The position numbers were made by a program, and so were the translations under genes. The notes beneath the pieces were generated by a model. The model did not search any database and was not told where the DNA came from. It saw only the letters and a program-made list of their open reading frames with translations. 7,212 nucleotides of DNA, taken from Planctomycetota bacterium (lineage in GTDB: Bacteria; Planctomycetota; PLA2; JAEUHO01). Location: assembly GCA_029213105.1 (NCBI GenBank), contig JARGNS010000068.1, forward strand, positions 4,380 to 11,591, read 5' to 3'. Positions 5,445-7,212 of the stretch are shown here, piece by piece. The number at the start of each line of letters is the position of its first letter. Position 1 is the stretch's first letter.

Positions 5445-6980
5445 TCACGGCCGAGGCGACAGGGCTTCGACCAGCGCCGCGACGAGCCCCTCGTCGAGCC
5501 CCTCGTCGAGCCCCCCCGCCGCCTCGCCGCCGTAGCGGGCCGCCACCAGGGCATCCATGGCGTCCTGGGTCCGGGCGGTGAGTGCCGCAGGGACCCCGCG
5601 GGCGGCCAAGGCCGCGGCGAGCGACGGGCCCACCACGGCGCCCGGACCACAGCCGAGGTACGCCGCAAGGAACGCGGCGAACGCCGCGTAGCGGGACGCC
5701 GGCGTCGCGGCCTCGCTGCGCAGGGCGGCCAGCAGGGTCTGCCGCGACGGCTCGCGGGATGGGCCGGGGGGCGGCCGCGGTCGGGCGGCCGCAGCCGCGG
5801 ACGGCCGGGACGCGGCACGGCCCGGCGCGGCCACGACACGGCGCGGGCGCACGCGCAGCAACAGCACGGCGCCGCCGCCGACGAGCAGCAGGGCCGCGAG
5901 GACGGCCAGACCGAGCAACACGGGGGACGGCCGGCGCGGATCCTCGGGCGCTTGCGGAGACGTCGCCGCGACGCCCTCCGCCGGGCTCCCCTCGTCGACG
6001 GCGGCACTCGGGCCACCCTCGCCCGGACGCACGCGCAAAGGCAGCGCCGCGCTGCGCGCCACCTGGTAGCCCGACGCGGGATCGTAGTACGCGAAGGGAA
6101 TCGGCGGCACCTCGCGCACCGCGGCCGCGGTCACCGCCACCTCGTAGCGCACCACGCGCCGCGCCGGCATCGGCTCGCTCGGCGGCGTCTCCTTCGCGCC
6201 GTAGACGTGGAAGCCGTCGAGCGCCAGCCGCGGCTGCTCGAGAAGACCGAGATTGCCCTCGCCCGTGAGGATCACGGTCAGCTCGAACGGCTCACCCACC
6301 GTGACGTCCGGACTCCCGACCCGCGCCTCCACGCCGAAGGTGCCCACGGCACCGGCGTAGCCCTCCGGGCGTCCGACCGCCGGCGGCTCCTCGACGACGA
6401 GCGTCGTGGGCTGCCCCGCGATGGCCACGGGCGTGCTCACGGCGGCGGTGCGCTCCCCCATGAGGTTCTCCTCGATGCGCGGCGCGTAGGCGTACTGCAG
6501 CACCGGGGCCGTGAGTTCGAGGGCGCCGGCCCGGGTCGGCAGGAGGGTGCGTGTGACCGTGAGCAGCATCCACGCCGCGCCCGCCTGCGTGACCGGGCCG
6601 GTCTGGCGCAGGGAGGCGACCTCGCCATTGAGAGCCAGCCGCACGTACGCGTCGTTGCCCGAGACCGCAACGTCTCCGGCCTCGGGCACGGGGAGCGCAC
6701 CGTCGAGGTCGGCCAGCCACGGCGCGCTCACCTGGACCTCGAGATCCAGCGGACGCCGGAAGAGGCTCGCGGCATGCTGCGCGAAGTGCTGCGGGCGATA
6801 GCGGATCGCGAGCGTCACCTGGACGGGCTCCCCCACGACGACGCGCTCGGGCGCGACCGTCACCGTCAGGCGCGCCGCCTCCTCCACCGGCGGCTCCTCC
6901 GCACGCACGGCGGGCGCGGCCACCAGTCCGAGAACCGGCAGGAGCAGGAGCAGCAGGGCGCGCAGCAGGGACGAGCTCAC
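5445..6980 (-). CDS. batD: BatD-family membrane protein (Bat aerotolerance-type locus)
   Basis: 511 residues with GTG start. A signal peptide (residues 1-27, cut after VRA) leads into extracytoplasmic beta-sandwich modules typical of BatD: VTVAPERVVVGEPVQVTLAI (39-58) opens the first, and GYAGAVGTFGVEARVGSPDV (207-226) followed by VGEPFELTVILTGEGNLGLL (228-247) is the hallmark second module. One membrane helix spans about 353-376, with a basic stop at RVRPRR. A cytoplasmic tail (385-511) has an Ala/Pro/Arg linker and a helical end. BatD works with VWA-domain BatA/BatB and TPR-domain BatC next to MoxR ATPases in an envelope complex that was linked to aerotolerance or stress resistance; the exact role is unsettled. 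The GTG overlaps the TGA of the upstream gene (GTGA), and GGGAGG lies nine bases upstream, so translation is probably coupled. Family call firm, function by family only. Confidence 0.85.
   Translation of the reverse strand: MSSSLLRALLLLLLPVLGLVAAPAVRAEEPPVEEAARLTVTVAPERVVVGEPVQVTLAIRYRPQHFAQHAASLFRRPLDLEVQVSAPWLADLDGALPVPEAGDVAVSGNDAYVRLALNGEVASLRQTGPVTQAGAAWMLLTVTRTLLPTRAGALELTAPVLQYAYAPRIEENLMGERTAAVSTPVAIAGQPTTLVVEEPPAVGRPEGYAGAVGTFGVEARVGSPDVTVGEPFELTVILTGEGNLGLLEQPRLALDGFHVYGAKETPPSEPMPARRVVRYEVAVTAAAVREVPPIPFAYYDPASGYQVARSAALPLRVRPGEGGPSAAVDEGSPAEGVAATSPQAPEDPRRPSPVLLGLAVLAALLLVGGGAVLLLRVRPRRVVAAPGRAASRPSAAAAARPRPPPGPSREPSRQTLLAALRSEAATPASRYAAFAAFLAAYLGCGPGAVVGPSLAAALAARGVPAALTARTQDAMDALVAARYGGEAAGGLDEGLDEGLVAALVEALSPRP
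5484..5516 (-). repeat. 12-base tandem repeat inside the batD 3' end
   Basis: GAGCCCCTCGTC (+ strand) occurs at 5484-5495 and 5496-5507 and starts a third time at 5508. It encodes the doubled LDEG LDEG motif near residue 491 of BatD. The period is a multiple of three, so changes in copy number would keep the frame. Confidence 0.6.
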
Positions 6981-7212
6981 CAGTCACGGCCTCCCAAGGC
7001 CGGGCGCACGGTACGTCGGGCCTTGCGGAGTTCGATCTTCTGGCGTTCCCGCAGGCGCAGCGTCTCGAGGATCCCGAGGACGCGTCCTTCGGGGAGCGCC
7101 TGCGCCGCGATGCGCGCCGTGGGGTCCTCCGGCGGGTCCTCGGGCACGTCGGGCTGGGCGGGCGGCGGCTTGGGCTTCGGCGGATCCTTGCCCGGATCGT
7201 CGTCGCCCTTCT
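6977..7212 (-). CDS. Possible BatC-like protein, C-terminal end only
   Basis: A - strand frame enters at the window edge and runs 77 codons to the TGA at 6979-6977. It starts with an acidic and Lys/Pro-rich linker (KGDDDPGKDPPKPKPPPAQP), followed by a predicted helix (about 38-67: ALPEGRVLGILETLRLRERQ and a basic continuation) and the C-terminal RDW. A helix of the type LxxLxxxE followed by Arg/Lys and a terminal DW is how I recall the end of many BatC-type TPR proteins, just after their low-complexity linker. The position directly before batD, with stop and start overlapping as GTGA, fits the usual batC-batD order. The TPR domain itself would lie outside the window, so the identity is an inference; another membrane VWA/TPR protein of the same locus is the main alternative. 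The coding frame is supported by high third-position G/C and the coupled overlap. Confidence 0.6.
   Translation of the reverse strand, partial: KGDDDPGKDPPKPKPPPAQPDVPEDPPEDPTARIAAQALPEGRVLGILETLRLRERQKIELRKARRTVRPALGGRDW
6990..6995 (-). promoter_or_regulatory. Ribosome binding site of batD
   Basis: GGGAGG on the - strand lies nine bases before the GTG at 6980, inside the 3' end of the upstream coding region. It supports the GTG start that overlaps the upstream stop codon and indicates that batD is translated from the same message. Confidence 0.6.

Noticed and set aside
5351..6016. Upstream extension of the HEAT-VWA frame into batD
   Set aside because: The frame happens to be stop-free, but the translation is Arg/Pro-rich and overlaps batD out of frame. 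The signal peptide at 5350 and the GAGGG before it mark the real start.
1..7212. CRISPR arrays, tRNA or rRNA genes, insertion sequences, transposases or phage genes
   Set aside because: I looked for spaced direct repeats, cloverleaf sequence, terminal inverted repeats and recombinase motifs on both strands, and saw none.

Overview
The window is very GC-rich, with strong G/C preference at third codon positions. It holds six genes in two groups that face each other: three on the + strand (positions 1 to 3849) and three on the - strand (7212 to 3941), separated by about 90 bases. The mix points to a bacterium of the Planctomycetota or a similar high-GC, large-genome lineage: a PD40-type beta-propeller lipoprotein, an exported HEAT-repeat protein whose mature part opens with HGGNYRGP, an exported HEAT-plus-VWA protein, and a Bat (aerotolerance-type) locus. 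This placement is an inference from gene content; there is no rRNA or other marker here.

Left part, + strand. The window opens inside a gene for a thioredoxin-like protein with a CEVC redox motif. It overlaps or nearly touches a 512-residue lipoprotein built of about ten PD40/WD40-like blades. After a 62-base gap with a good ribosome binding site comes a signal-peptide HEAT-repeat protein. Its reading frame is broken twice, so its sequence is spread over all three + frames. The breaks lie in GC-rich and C-homopolymer stretches, which suggests sequence errors or a recent pseudogene.

Right part, - strand, read right to left. It starts with the C-terminal end of a Pro/Lys-rich protein whose basic tail ending in DW resembles BatC-type TPR proteins. 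A BatD-family protein follows, translationally coupled through a GTGA start/stop overlap. After a 94-base gap comes an exported protein joining a HEAT array to a von Willebrand factor A (VWA) domain with an altered metal-binding site. BatC and BatD act with membrane VWA proteins (BatA/BatB) in known loci, so a further secreted VWA protein beside them may belong to the same envelope process.

Nearly everything encoded here is predicted to be exported or membrane-bound and made of protein-interaction repeats. I see no mobile element, CRISPR array, tRNA or rRNA. The points most worth checking are the HEAT-VWA protein next to batD and the twice-frameshifted HEAT gene.
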